Assembly (NCBI RefSeq): GCF_000739555.1
Contig: NZ_BBJN01000017.1
Span: 1-46,989 of the forward strand
DNA length: 46,989 nt
Reading direction: 5' to 3'
DNA from: Halolamina rubra
GTDB lineage: Archaea > Halobacteriota > Halobacteria > Halobacteriales > Haloferacaceae
Made by a program: the position numbers and the translations under genes. The notes under the pieces were generated by a model, which was given only the letters and a program-made list of their open reading frames with translations, was not told the DNA's origin and did no database searches. Below, piece after piece: positions 1 through 9,155 of this stretch (positions are counted from its first letter, which is position 1; the number at the start of each line of letters is the position of its first letter).

Positions 1-953
1 CTTCATGTCCAGGCCGCGATAAATAAGCACATCAATATACTACCGATGATATGAGCTGTCGAATTTTATCAAAATCAACCCATCCATTCATATACTGTAT
101 TCTATCTCCAGATTTTGGCAGATTTCTTTGACTTTTTACTGAATTCCTCAGTTTGCGACTCCCCAACTAGTAAGAAATGGCTACATGGGTACCCAGAGTA
201 TGATGTTGCTCGTTCGGCAAACAGGTCTGATCCTTTGCGATACACAATTTGCCCAAGCTGAAGAACAACTACCCTATCTTCAGGTATATTTTGAAAAATG
301 CCATTCAGAGTGCCGTCTTTATCATCTTCGATATTTGGATCGAATTTAGAATAGTCTACCCCTGTTGGTATAGATTCCATTTCTGAATTTACACTATACA
401 TTTTTTCAATATGTCTTTGTTGGTACTCTGACTTAGTAATGATAAAATCTGCATTACGAAGACTAAAACTGTTCAAAAATATAAGTATATTTTTTCCCAC
501 TTTATCTCTAACACCATCAAAATCGCCTTTAGAATTGGAAAATTGACCTATTGGCAATCCTCTAACGGATGCGACCCTCGGTGTAAAGGTCAGCAACGAT
601 AATATTCTTGCAGCAATTGCACTAAACGGATAATCAATCGAGTGAATAATGTCCACTCTGTGATTTTTAACTCTATATTTGAGATACACAAAAACCGCCA
701 TGAATATCCAAATGGGATACAAAAGAACCCGAGCGCGAGGTTGTAGTACAGGTTTTCTCTTTGGTGGTATATTGAGGACCTCTACATTCTCAGGGGGACA
801 TGGTTCATTACTAGCTATTGCATTTCGTGGTTTTATTAGAACTACTTCATCAACTTTGGTCGCAATCGCTTCTAGCCTTTCATTGAACGCATCAGGCCAT
901 CCGTTTAGCTTGATCCAACAAACCCGCAAGGTAATAGTGTATGTGACTTGCAC
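1..953 (-). pseudogene. Decayed family-4 glycosyltransferase (left-edge partial)
   Basis: An open frame runs from the ATG at 953 to a TAG at 102. It covers the N-terminal Rossmann domain of a GT4 enzyme and the start of the second domain (IPTGVDYSKF, QLGQIVYRKGSDLF, FLLVGES). GT4 enzymes are usually about 350-400 residues, so 283 is short. Continuing past the stop in the next frame gives DRIQYMNGWVDFDKIRQLIS, typical GT4 sequence. A second shift near position 34 gives DVLIYRGLDMK, an eroded version of the usual DVLIYPS-EG active-site region. Both shifts behave as one extra base. The gene therefore looks broken twice within about 75 bases, with missense decay, and it runs off the left edge. 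It would have transferred a nucleotide-activated sugar in surface glycan synthesis at the inner face of the membrane. It is divergent from the methyltransferase at 1058. Confidence 0.75.
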
Positions 954-1057
954 ATCTTAAAAGTGTATCGGTACCTCCTATCCTTACTTTAACTTTCGCA
1001 TACAATGACTCTACAAATATTCATTGTTTCACTGCTTGCTGAAACGATATTCCTATT

Positions 1058-1774
1058 ATGTTCCAATTATATACTTTACCCACAATGATGACTCAACACC
1101 TCCGAGATATATGCTCGAAATCAGACCGTGTCTTAGATCTTGGTAGCAAAGATGGTAAAGATGTTGACAGACTAGAGGCCGAGACTGTTGCAATCGATAT
1201 TGATTTCCAGTCTTCTTTAGCTAACACAAATTATATTCTTGGAGATGGTAGGCGAATGCCATTTAGCTCGCACACTTTCGATTATGTTTTGTGTAATCAA
1301 GTATTCGAACATATCCCTGATATTTCAGAGTTTGTTGCGGAAATGGCGCGAGTACTTAAGCCTGGAGGTAAGGCCCTTATTACATTTCCAAACCGTGTGG
1401 CGCCTATTAAGCCACACATGACACCTTGGTGGTCTTCCTATTTACCTCGGCCAATTGGAAAAAGATTACTTCCATATTTATCTGATTCTAACATTGTGGA
1501 TTATTATATAAATCATGAATTTATGTTAACTCCGTTAAAAGCCCGATATTTCCTCCACAAATATTTCAAAAAGATAGATTATGTCTCTTTTAGACTATTA
1601 GATGAGTATTCTGATCAGCGGCTGAAGAGGCTTGATGATCCGAGAGACCCAGGTTTGATACGAAAGGTTACCTATGGGAGTGCGCCATATATTGCGAAGT
1701 TAGAGAACTTTCCGATCCTTGGCTGGGGAATCGAGCTTTCATATCCAGGTGTGAGTTATATCGCCACTAAATAA
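1058..1774 (+). CDS. SAM-dependent class I methyltransferase
   Basis: A 238-residue protein of the Methyltransf_11 type. Visible motifs are a SAM-binding loop (RVLDLGSKDGKDV, a variant of the Gly-rich motif I), an acidic loop (VAIDID), the DYVLCNQVFEHIPD motif, and LKPGGKALITFPNR. The C-terminal half (about residues 115-238) has aromatic and basic residues and no motif I can name. In an island of glycosyltransferases the likely substrate is a sugar or lipid-linked glycan, which is inference. The start is uncertain: ATGs at 1085 and 1088 would remove nine or ten residues without touching the domain. Codon use is AT-rich like its neighbours. Confidence 0.85.
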   Translation: MFQLYTLPTMMTQHLRDICSKSDRVLDLGSKDGKDVDRLEAETVAIDIDFQSSLANTNYILGDGRRMPFSSHTFDYVLCNQVFEHIPDISEFVAEMARVLKPGGKALITFPNRVAPIKPHMTPWWSSYLPRPIGKRLLPYLSDSNIVDYYINHEFMLTPLKARYFLHKYFKKIDYVSFRLLDEYSDQRLKRLDDPRDPGLIRKVTYGSAPYIAKLENFPILGWGIELSYPGVSYIATK

Positions 1775-1847
1775 TTGTACTATAGGTTGAAATGATGGCT
1801 GGAGGGGAATCGAAGAGACTATATTCTATTGCGATAGTTAAATATCT

Positions 1848-2963
1848 ATGTCAGGAAGAAATAGTATATGTTTTGTAGCATATAATCTTTATTCTTATTT
1901 TGCACCTGATTCTAGCCAATCAGCTGGGGGGTCTGAAAGACAACAGCATATTATAGCAACTGAGTTAGCTGATGGTGACTATGATGTGTCAGCTATTGTC
2001 GGTGATTTTGGCCAAGATCTGGAGGAATCGTTTGGCGATATATCTGTCTATCGGGCGTACAAGTCTGTAGGTCCTAAGGGATTTCAGTCTATGCGAGGGT
2101 CTATGAGAGTACCCATACAGCTATTTAAGTTCTTCAGAGCCATGGAAATATCTAATTCAGATATATATTACACTCGGTGTTCTCTTTACTATCCACTACT
2201 GTCTATGTATTCTCGTTTTAGAGATATTTCCTATATCTGTGGAATCTCACATGACCGGGACGTTGATCCTGAATTTATCAAATCACATAACAAATTAGTT
2301 AGTAGTGTATATATCTCTTCTTTAAAAAATGCTGATCTAGTCATCTCTCAGACGGATTATCAAAAAAGGGAGCTTAACAAACATTTTGATGTCGATTCTA
2401 TTGTCATACCTAATTGCTATCGAATCCGAGACTCTTACAATTTAGGTGGGGAGTATTTCCTTTGGGTTGGTAGAGCAGATAAATCCTCTAAATCTCCAGA
2501 ACAATATCTTCAGCTTGCAACTAATATATCTGATGAGAAGTTCCTAATGATTGTAGCACCTGGTGATAACAGATCTTATTATAATATATTAAAGAAAAAG
2601 GCGAAGAAAATCTCTAATGTTGAGTTCTTAGGGTATGTACCTCCAAATAGAATAGATAATTACTACCTGGATGCAAAGGCGTTAGTGAATACATCGAAAT
2701 CTGAAGGTTTCCCTAATACTTACCTAGAATCTTGGAGTGCCGGCACGCCAGTAGTTGCGACAAATTGTGGATTAAATGGACTGGTCCAGGAGGGTGGTAT
2801 GGGTCTGGTTTGCGGTAATGTTAATGGACTAGTTCGCGGTTGTAGATCAATCGCCGAAAATCCTGTCATTAGTAGAAAATTCGGAGAGAATGGGAGAAAA
2901 TACGTAGAAAAAAATCATTCAGTGGATAATGTATTAAATAAATTTGAGAGAAAAGTTTTCTAA
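1848..2963 (+). CDS. Family-4 glycosyltransferase
   Basis: A 371-residue GT4 enzyme of normal length. The N-terminal domain has the GGSERQQ donor-side loop near residue 27, and the second domain begins around FLWVGRADKSSKSPEQY. The EX7E catalytic or donor-binding motif is present in SEGFPNTYLESWSAGTPVV near residue 285, followed by the usual glycine-rich loop (GGMGLVCGN). It should retain sugar from an NDP-sugar and add it to a lipid-linked glycan at the cytoplasmic membrane face. It lies 73 bases after the methyltransferase on the same strand and may share a transcript. It ends tail to tail with the phosphatase-like gene, only 4 bases away. The acceptor and the sugar cannot be told from sequence. 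Confidence 0.9.
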   Translation: MSGRNSICFVAYNLYSYFAPDSSQSAGGSERQQHIIATELADGDYDVSAIVGDFGQDLEESFGDISVYRAYKSVGPKGFQSMRGSMRVPIQLFKFFRAMEISNSDIYYTRCSLYYPLLSMYSRFRDISYICGISHDRDVDPEFIKSHNKLVSSVYISSLKNADLVISQTDYQKRELNKHFDVDSIVIPNCYRIRDSYNLGGEYFLWVGRADKSSKSPEQYLQLATNISDEKFLMIVAPGDNRSYYNILKKKAKKISNVEFLGYVPPNRIDNYYLDAKALVNTSKSEGFPNTYLESWSAGTPVVATNCGLNGLVQEGGMGLVCGNVNGLVRGCRSIAENPVISRKFGENGRKYVEKNHSVDNVLNKFERKVF

Positions 2964-2967
2964 CTAC

Positions 2968-3984
2968 TTAAATATATCCGAGTTCACTCAATCTTTCTTC
3001 CACGGTAGTATCAGTAGTTGGTTGAGAATCAATTGATTTCTTTTCTGGACTTATTTTGGTTTCTTCTATTTCTGCCCAAGGAACGATACGAACATATGGA
3101 TGTTCAAATCCATGACCATACATGTTGTATTCTCCAAGTGCCTCTCCATGATCTCCAATTATTACGGTACGGTCGAAATTAGTATTGTTAATTAAAATAG
3201 CTGCGGATTCCATAACCCGACGAAGATTTGAATCGTACAGTTCTAGTAATTCTTCTCTCGTTAGATCTCCAAATTTCGCCTTTTGCCAGATATGTGACGC
3301 TATTGCCCCTCCCTTTATATCTTCATCTATTTCTCCACTATAGGTATCCTTCTTTTTTCCAATATAGGGAGCATGAGGTTGGAAATAATGGACAACCATG
3401 TTCTTCTGCCGATTTTTCTCGTGAATATCTATCGCTTTATTTGTAACTGGTTCTGGGGGACAGACACCTAAATCCTCGTCCCAATCTGTGCGCCAGACTT
3501 CAACTATATTTTGTATATGCTCTTTTGGAACATACCCCCCATATTTTTCTTCTAATCGTTTTCCAGACGCGGCAACACCTCGTGTATTTGCTATATTATC
3601 GGTGTTAAAATCTAGATTGGTATTTGTTATCGGAGCTGCTGCTGTAATATATGGCATCTCGTAGTGGTCGGGCCAAATCTCTCCGACGTAGCGAAAAGTA
3701 TCAACTGCTGCCGATTTATTTGGTTCTATATCTCCTCTGAAGAATTCCTCGAAGTACTGACTAAATCGGTCAAATCTACATGAGTCTAAAACGATTAATA
3801 ACCAATTACCATCTGCTTCTCTTAAACACCTGATGTTTTCCTTTTGGTTTTTATATCTTTTACTAGTGGTTTTCGAATGAAGCTCAGCTATCGGGCGTGA
3901 GATCTTTGATTTGATATAAAAGGTTGATTTTTTAGGCTCCTTTAAGGCTCGTTTTGATAGAGTTATAATACTACGATTAGTCAT
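2968..3984 (-). CDS. Alkaline-phosphatase-superfamily (sulfatase-like) protein
   Basis: A 338-residue protein of the sulfatase/alkaline phosphatase fold. Metal-binding elements are visible: LDSCRFD near residues 66-72 (Asp ligand), HYFQPHAPYIG, and GDHGEALGEYNMYGHG with the late Asp-His pair and His. It ends in RLSELGYI, like many sulfatases. There is no C/S-x-P-x-R formylglycine motif, so true sulfatase activity is doubtful. A phospho- or sulfo-transferase/hydrolase acting on the glycan is equally possible. I chose the ATG at 3984, which overlaps the flippase stop by 8 bases and suggests translational coupling. An in-frame ATG at 4047 would lie deep inside the flippase gene. It is a distant paralogue of the protein at 8150-9049. 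Confidence 0.8.
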   Translation of the reverse strand: MTNRSIITLSKRALKEPKKSTFYIKSKISRPIAELHSKTTSKRYKNQKENIRCLREADGNWLLIVLDSCRFDRFSQYFEEFFRGDIEPNKSAAVDTFRYVGEIWPDHYEMPYITAAAPITNTNLDFNTDNIANTRGVAASGKRLEEKYGGYVPKEHIQNIVEVWRTDWDEDLGVCPPEPVTNKAIDIHEKNRQKNMVVHYFQPHAPYIGKKKDTYSGEIDEDIKGGAIASHIWQKAKFGDLTREELLELYDSNLRRVMESAAILINNTNFDRTVIIGDHGEALGEYNMYGHGFEHPYVRIVPWAEIEETKISPEKKSIDSQPTTDTTVEERLSELGYI

Positions 3985-5470
3985 AGATATTCTGAAATTG
4001 GGAAAGTAGTTGTGATAGGAGCACTTTGTCTTCCTCCTCAATGCCAAATAGGTATAGGAGAGTTAAAAATACTCCCATTCCCGTCATAGAACCGACTACT
4101 AACAAAACTGTGTGCGAAAGCACCGATTTTACTAAACCCATTATAATCGCAGAGATCAGACCACTGATTATCGGTTTACTCAATCTATGACTATATGGGG
4201 TTATCCCGATAAAGTGATATACTTGCAAGAGTCGGATACCATTTATAAGGGCGAGAGTGGTTGCAGTCGCAATCGCAGCTCCTATAACTCCGAACTCTAA
4301 TATCAGTACAATATTCAATAATACATTCAAGATCCCTGACGATACCTGATTCACAAATGTTATATATTGGTGGTCTGCCATCATTAATAAATATCCACTA
4401 GGGCCGACAATACAATTCACTAGTTGCGAAGCTGAAAAAAGTATCAAGATCATCGATCCTTGTGTAAACTCTTCCCCGAATATATGCAGTACCTCCTGGG
4501 AGTACAATATTAGTATGATTGCAGGCACTATTGATATAGTCAATACCAATCTAGTTATTCTTTGATATAATACTGAAAGTTCTTCAATATTCTTATTATG
4601 ATACAAACGCGATGCAATAGGTGGGAATAATTGATTAAATGCTGTTAATGGGAGAATCAATAGTCCCGCAACTGTTACTGCTATATTATATACTCCAATA
4701 TCTTCTGCAGATAAAAACCAAGCGATCATGAATATATCTACGCGATTGTATAGAAAATTACCAACTTCATTAAATGTCATTGGAATTGAATAGTTATAGT
4801 ATTTTTTCACCTCTCTTTTTTCTGGGACTTCGAAGTAAAGTATATCTGTCTTCACACGGAGAAGCCAAATCCCTATTATGAATACAATGATACTAGCAAC
4901 GACTAGGCCGGCTGTAGCCCCAACTACCGAGAATCCAAGAATTACTGCACTTCCAACGAAAACCAGTCTAAATACTGGATCGAGTACACTAGATATTAAA
5001 ATATTATATTCCATTCTTCCTATGCTCTGGAATATAGAAATCGTTATATTTGACAAAGTATAAGATGGGATAACAATCGCGATTATGCGTAACGTGTTGA
5101 TAAAGATCTGGCTCTGTATTGTGTATGAGGCTATCATTGGCGATAATATATATATCAAGAGCGAAAATATTATACTTATAACTAAAGAAGTTCCATAAGC
5201 TAGGGTTATAATAGTTCCAGTATCCCGACCTTCGTCCCTGTATTCGGGTAAAAATCGTAATACAGACTGCTTAGACCCTAACTTACAAAATACCCTAACA
5301 ACTGACAATAGTACCTTTAGATATGCATATACTCCATATAATGTTGCCCCGAGTATATTTGTGATGATGACGTTCGTACAAAGACTGACGGATTGCTTAA
5401 TGACATGACCGCCTAAAAACCACCCAGCTCCTTCGGAAACGGATAAGATCTCATCATCATCATTATCCAT
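3977..5470 (-). CDS. Polysaccharide flippase (Wzx/RfbX/AglR type)
   Basis: A 497-residue polytopic membrane protein with about 12-14 hydrophobic segments, the usual length for the polysaccharide biosynthesis protein family of the MOP superfamily. Typical sequence is seen at the start (EGAGWFLGGHVIKQSVSLC) and around the middle (GNFLYNRVDIFMIAWFLS, then YNIAVTVAGLLILPLTAF). The expected role is moving a lipid-linked oligosaccharide from the cytoplasmic to the outer face of the membrane. It is first in a two-gene minus-strand unit with the phosphatase-like gene. A TATA-like ctaaatc (minus strand) sits about 27 bases upstream of the ATG at 5470, so the transcript may be leaderless. Confidence 0.92.
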   Translation of the reverse strand: MDNDDDEILSVSEGAGWFLGGHVIKQSVSLCTNVIITNILGATLYGVYAYLKVLLSVVRVFCKLGSKQSVLRFLPEYRDEGRDTGTIITLAYGTSLVISIIFSLLIYILSPMIASYTIQSQIFINTLRIIAIVIPSYTLSNITISIFQSIGRMEYNILISSVLDPVFRLVFVGSAVILGFSVVGATAGLVVASIIVFIIGIWLLRVKTDILYFEVPEKREVKKYYNYSIPMTFNEVGNFLYNRVDIFMIAWFLSAEDIGVYNIAVTVAGLLILPLTAFNQLFPPIASRLYHNKNIEELSVLYQRITRLVLTISIVPAIILILYSQEVLHIFGEEFTQGSMILILFSASQLVNCIVGPSGYLLMMADHQYITFVNQVSSGILNVLLNIVLILEFGVIGAAIATATTLALINGIRLLQVYHFIGITPYSHRLSKPIISGLISAIIMGLVKSVLSHTVLLVVGSMTGMGVFLTLLYLFGIEEEDKVLLSQLLSQFQNIYD

Positions 5471-5565
5471 GGACTGATTGATGTGTTATAGCGATTTAGT
5501 ATTGTTCATACCTTCCTCTTTCGAATTCTCATGGTAAAAGGAGCCATACTCTCAAGATCACAATA

Positions 5566-5573
5566 GTTATTAG
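5566..5573 (+). promoter_or_regulatory. TATA-like element for GT2 gene
   Basis: The sequence ttatta is centred about 26 bases upstream of the ATG at 5596, the spacing expected for a leaderless haloarchaeal transcript. It lies in the 125-base divergent gap between the flippase and the GT2 gene. Assigned by eye only. Confidence 0.45.
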
Positions 5574-5595
5574 GTTTACCGATCTAGAACCCTCG

Positions 5596-6456
5596 ATGAC
5601 AATTGCGGCAGGTGTACCTGTATTCCAACGAACTAAGGCTCTTAAGAGATTTCTAGACAGTGTCCCTGCTAACATTGTAGATGAAGTAATCGTGGCTGAC
5701 AATGGAAATATAGATGAACGATCTCAGTTGTATGAGAGAGGGTTTGATTACGATCTTCAAATACTAAATCTTGATTACGATGTCGGAATTGGCGCCAGTA
5801 GAAATGCGATTGCGAACGCGTGTGATCATGACTATCTTCTAGTGGCAGACAATGATATGGAGGTCCCCTGTAATATAGATATATTGGTAGAGATTATGAA
5901 TAAATCAGATTTAGGTGGCATTAGTGGTATATTGTCTGAGCAGGGTTGTGTTAGATCTGGATGTAGAAACATATTCTTTGATGATTTATTATTCGATAAT
6001 AAAGTCCTTACAATCGACATTAGGGCAGAACCGGACTCCAGATCTATTGCAGGTCACACTGTGAATATCTTTGACTATATTACAAACGCTTCTATTATAC
6101 GAAAAGAGTGTTTTGAAGATTACGGTTGGGACGCTGAATTAGTCGACAATGAGCACCTTGATTTTTATACTGGACATTACGTCCATACTGATTGGGATTT
6201 TGCAGTTTGCTCAGAAGTCGTTTTTCCGCATCACAAATTCACGTCCACCAATTACCGGAGGTCCCACCGGAAGGATACTGATAAACAAAAGAACGCAAAC
6301 GAAAAATTCAAAAGAAAGTGGCAGATTGATGAGATTATATGGGGGGCAAGACAAGAGTGGATTGACACACGAGCAGTCCCAGATCATTATATACGTTCAA
6401 AACTACGCACTATCAGTCCTACTAGCTTAGTATACCTCTACAATAATTATATTTAA
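5596..6456 (+). CDS. Family-2 glycosyltransferase
   Basis: A 286-residue GT-A fold enzyme. The N-terminus carries the GT2 pattern: AAGVPVFQRTKALKRFLDSV, then EVIVADNGN, GIGASRNAI, and the DxD-like metal-binding site in LLVADNDMEVP near residue 92. A second acidic stretch (HTDWDFAVCSEVVFPHHK, about residue 195) fits the acceptor side. No membrane segment is seen, so it should act on the cytoplasmic face. It is separated by one base from the membrane protein gene at 6458, so the two are very likely co-transcribed. The sugar transferred is unknown. Confidence 0.88.
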   Translation: MTIAAGVPVFQRTKALKRFLDSVPANIVDEVIVADNGNIDERSQLYERGFDYDLQILNLDYDVGIGASRNAIANACDHDYLLVADNDMEVPCNIDILVEIMNKSDLGGISGILSEQGCVRSGCRNIFFDDLLFDNKVLTIDIRAEPDSRSIAGHTVNIFDYITNASIIRKECFEDYGWDAELVDNEHLDFYTGHYVHTDWDFAVCSEVVFPHHKFTSTNYRRSHRKDTDKQKNANEKFKRKWQIDEIIWGARQEWIDTRAVPDHYIRSKLRTISPTSLVYLYNNYI

Positions 6457-6457
6457 T

Positions 6458-8129
6458 ATGGATCAATACCGCATTTTCTCCAAACTTTCGATTGTTATAT
6501 CTCTTACTGCTATGTCTATTGGGATATATTTTATGAAGGCAGATATGAATCTTTATCCTGCGGTTTCCGCTTCTATTGCAGTAATATCAATAGTTATGCT
6601 GAGTTTATCCGTATATTACCAAATACGAAAGTTGTTAGTTTTCGTTTCAGGGATTAGTGTAGGCTGGACTTATCTAATGTTCCAATTCCCAGCCTCTTTG
6701 ATCGGTATTGACCCTGATTGGTTTGCTTGGCAAATACTCAGAGTGGGTGAATCTGGAGGTATCGACGTAATTCAATCGGAGTTCTACAGCTCTGCCCCAC
6801 TCTTTATTATCAAAGGAACAGTTTACTACCTTATTTCTGGTCTTGAAGTAGCACCTGGAATGATGATCTATCCGATTACACTTGGAATTACGATCCCGAT
6901 TCTTACGTATGTGGTTGCTATGAGAGTATGGAGAGATAAACGGGTTTCACTTATTGCAGCAATTCTAATGATATCAGAGCCAACAACAATTAACTGGGCA
7001 ATATACCCAATCGCCCAGAGTCTAGCGCTTATTTTTGTTATCCTCGCAATATTGTTTGTAGTGATATATGAGACAACAGGTGATCGAAGGATGTTCTTAT
7101 TACTTTTACTGACTGTAGTCGCTATGGTATTCACACATAAATTACCGCTAGTTTATATTGTTACATTTTGCGGGTTGGCATTATTAATTTTGAACTCTAA
7201 AAGAGTATCTTACAAAAAAATGGTATCAAACTTACGTCCGGTTCGGCCTACTCGAGTTCTACTCGTTTTTTTCGCTGCTTTCGGTGATGTTGGCTTCTCA
7301 ATACACCTTTCTCACAAATTATCTTTCCTTCATTATAGCAATTGATCCGGCTATTGTCGGATCTCCTGATGTTAGCTCTTGGGTATCTACTCAAACACCT
7401 AACCCTTCCAACTTTTTAGAATTCATATGGCATCTAAAATATGAGTATCTCTTCTATCCACTGGCATTTGTCGCTGGGCTATCGCCGTTTGTTAAATTTT
7501 ATTTGAATCGTAGATACCCCCGACGATTAATACTCTTTATTGTAGCTTCTGGTAGTACAATGATTTTCTTCAGTATGAAGTTCATCCTACCCGGGTTATT
7601 ACCAGGGGGCCACTCTCGCTGGGCTTTATTCGCAGCTCCATTCTGTGTTATCCTCATCGCTAGCCTTTACATTCAATATCCAAAGCAATCTTCCAGAGGG
7701 GTGCTCACATTGTTGCTATTCATTATGATAGCTGCACAAATATTTAGTCCGGTCGCCTTGGTAGACGGACCTACAAGACAAACTTATTATTTAGACTCCA
7801 GTGAGGTTCAGGGGAAGGAATTTACTACAATGTATGTTGAAGACCCAGTTTATACCGACTCTTTCCTAGCACAGGAAGCAGTCCCTAGCCAGATTCGGTT
7901 TGGTGAAAGCAATTATTATCCTTCTTATAATAAAAACTTGTTCAATAATAAAATCAATTCCAATACGTTCAAGTATTTATTATACCGGGTTGATCAACAG
8001 TATTATCGATCTGGATTTGGATCGGTACAGCTATCGTACGACCCAACACAAAAACTTAAAAGCAATACACAAACAAATTTGATATATTCTAATTCTGGAA
8101 CGGAACTATACTACGTAAAACAGAACTAA
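6458..8129 (+). pseudogene. Polytopic membrane protein (GT-C-like) split by a frameshift in a T7 run
   Basis: Two overlapping frames, 6458-7345 and one open from about 7263 to 8129, together make one membrane protein of about 556 residues. The first carries many hydrophobic helices plus IDPDWFAWQILR and EFYSSAPLF, and ends in unrelated sequence after LLVFFAAF. The second enters as SLLSVMLASQYTFLTNYLSF and continues with more helices, then a soluble tail. The frames meet at seven T residues (7266-7272). Removing one T joins them without loss. The architecture, many TM helices with an acidic residue pair in the first outer loop, resembles GT-C glycosyltransferases or glycan polymerases, but I cannot assign a family. 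The call is a frameshifted gene: sequencing error, phase-variable tract or true mutation are all open. Confidence 0.75.
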
Positions 8130-8149
8130 TTCAAAAAATACTAGCGTCT

Positions 8150-9049
8150 TTGTCTCTTGAATATCAAGACATGCTAGGATCACTAAAAGCAGTCAGTAAA
8201 AACCCTATCTTCTTGCCTCTGGCTATACATCACCGCTATCGTCGACTCTTCTCCACTGATGTTTGTGTGAAAGTTATGGAAGAGGATTGGGATAACTTAA
8301 TTGTGTTAGATTCTTGCCGGTTTGATTTATTTAGGGACTCTTGGGATGGGCCTGGACAACTGTCTTCTGTCCTTTCCATGGGTTCTGACACTACTGAATG
8401 GTTAAACAGAAATTTCAATGATGAATATCCGGATACAGTATATGTCGCAGGAAACCCCCAATTACGTGCGAATGATTTGGAAGAACTTTTCTTCAAAGTA
8501 AATAACGTATGGGAAACAAATTGGAATGAACGATTCAATACGGTACTTCCCGAAGTAATGGCAAATAACACGATCGAGGCTCAAAAAAATCATTCAGACA
8601 AACGTATTATATCCCACTGGGTCCAGCCACATTACCCGTTTATTGGGGAGACCGGTGCTGAGATTGAACATCGTTCCTTATCGGGTGACGGTATTGTTGA
8701 AAATGATCAAAGAAACGTTTCTATTTGGGAAAAACTCAGTCAAGGATTGATTGATGAAGAAACTGTTCGCCAAGCTTATCAAGAGAATTTGGAAGTAGCA
8801 TTACCAGAGGTACGGAGACTTATCAATGAATTAGATGGGAAGACGATTGTTACATCCGACCATGGGAATATTTTTGGGAAGTATGGCCTTTACGGCCACC
8901 CAGGAAACAAATTCATCCGTGAACTTCTTGAAGTTCCTTGGTTAACTGTAGAAGGGTCCCGCCGAAATATCACCATGGGCAAAACACTCCACGTGGCCGA
9001 AGAAAATGTTGATGTTAATGAAAGATTACAGGATCTAGGTTATAAGTGA
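8150..9049 (+). CDS. Alkaline-phosphatase-superfamily (sulfatase-like) protein
   Basis: A 299-residue relative of the protein at 2968-3984. It shares LDSCRFD (residues 53-59), HWVQPHYPFIG, SDHGNIFGKYGLYGH and a C-terminus ending RLQDLGYK. The stretch SMGSDTTEWLNRNF after the first metal ligand is a candidate for the nucleophile (Ser/Thr). As in the paralogue, no formylglycine motif is present, so sulfatase is only a fold name here. The frame is open from a TTG at 8150. The first ATG is at 8171 and would drop seven residues. It follows the membrane protein by about 20 bases in the same direction. It is the last gene of the AT-rich block. Confidence 0.8.
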   Translation: MSLEYQDMLGSLKAVSKNPIFLPLAIHHRYRRLFSTDVCVKVMEEDWDNLIVLDSCRFDLFRDSWDGPGQLSSVLSMGSDTTEWLNRNFNDEYPDTVYVAGNPQLRANDLEELFFKVNNVWETNWNERFNTVLPEVMANNTIEAQKNHSDKRIISHWVQPHYPFIGETGAEIEHRSLSGDGIVENDQRNVSIWEKLSQGLIDEETVRQAYQENLEVALPEVRRLINELDGKTIVTSDHGNIFGKYGLYGHPGNKFIRELLEVPWLTVEGSRRNITMGKTLHVAEENVDVNERLQDLGYK

Positions 9050-9125
9050 TTTCGATATTATGTACGCTTTGTTGAAGTGCTGTAAACAATCGACACATTA
9101 GACGAAGCGATTTATTCACAACAGA

Positions 9126-9134
9126 CTTTTATCA
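9126..9134 (+). promoter_or_regulatory. TATA-like element for the epimerase gene
   Basis: The sequence cttttatca is centred about 27 bases before the ATG at 9156, so the transcript should begin at or next to the start codon (leaderless). It lies in the 106-base gap where AT-rich sequence gives way to GC-rich sequence. Confidence 0.55.
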
Positions 9135-9155
9135 TACCTTCACTCATACAATTTT

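Noticed and set aside
3985..4047. Earlier ATG for the phosphatase-like gene
   Set aside because: It would overlap the flippase by 71 bases; the ATG at 3984 gives the typical short coupling overlap.
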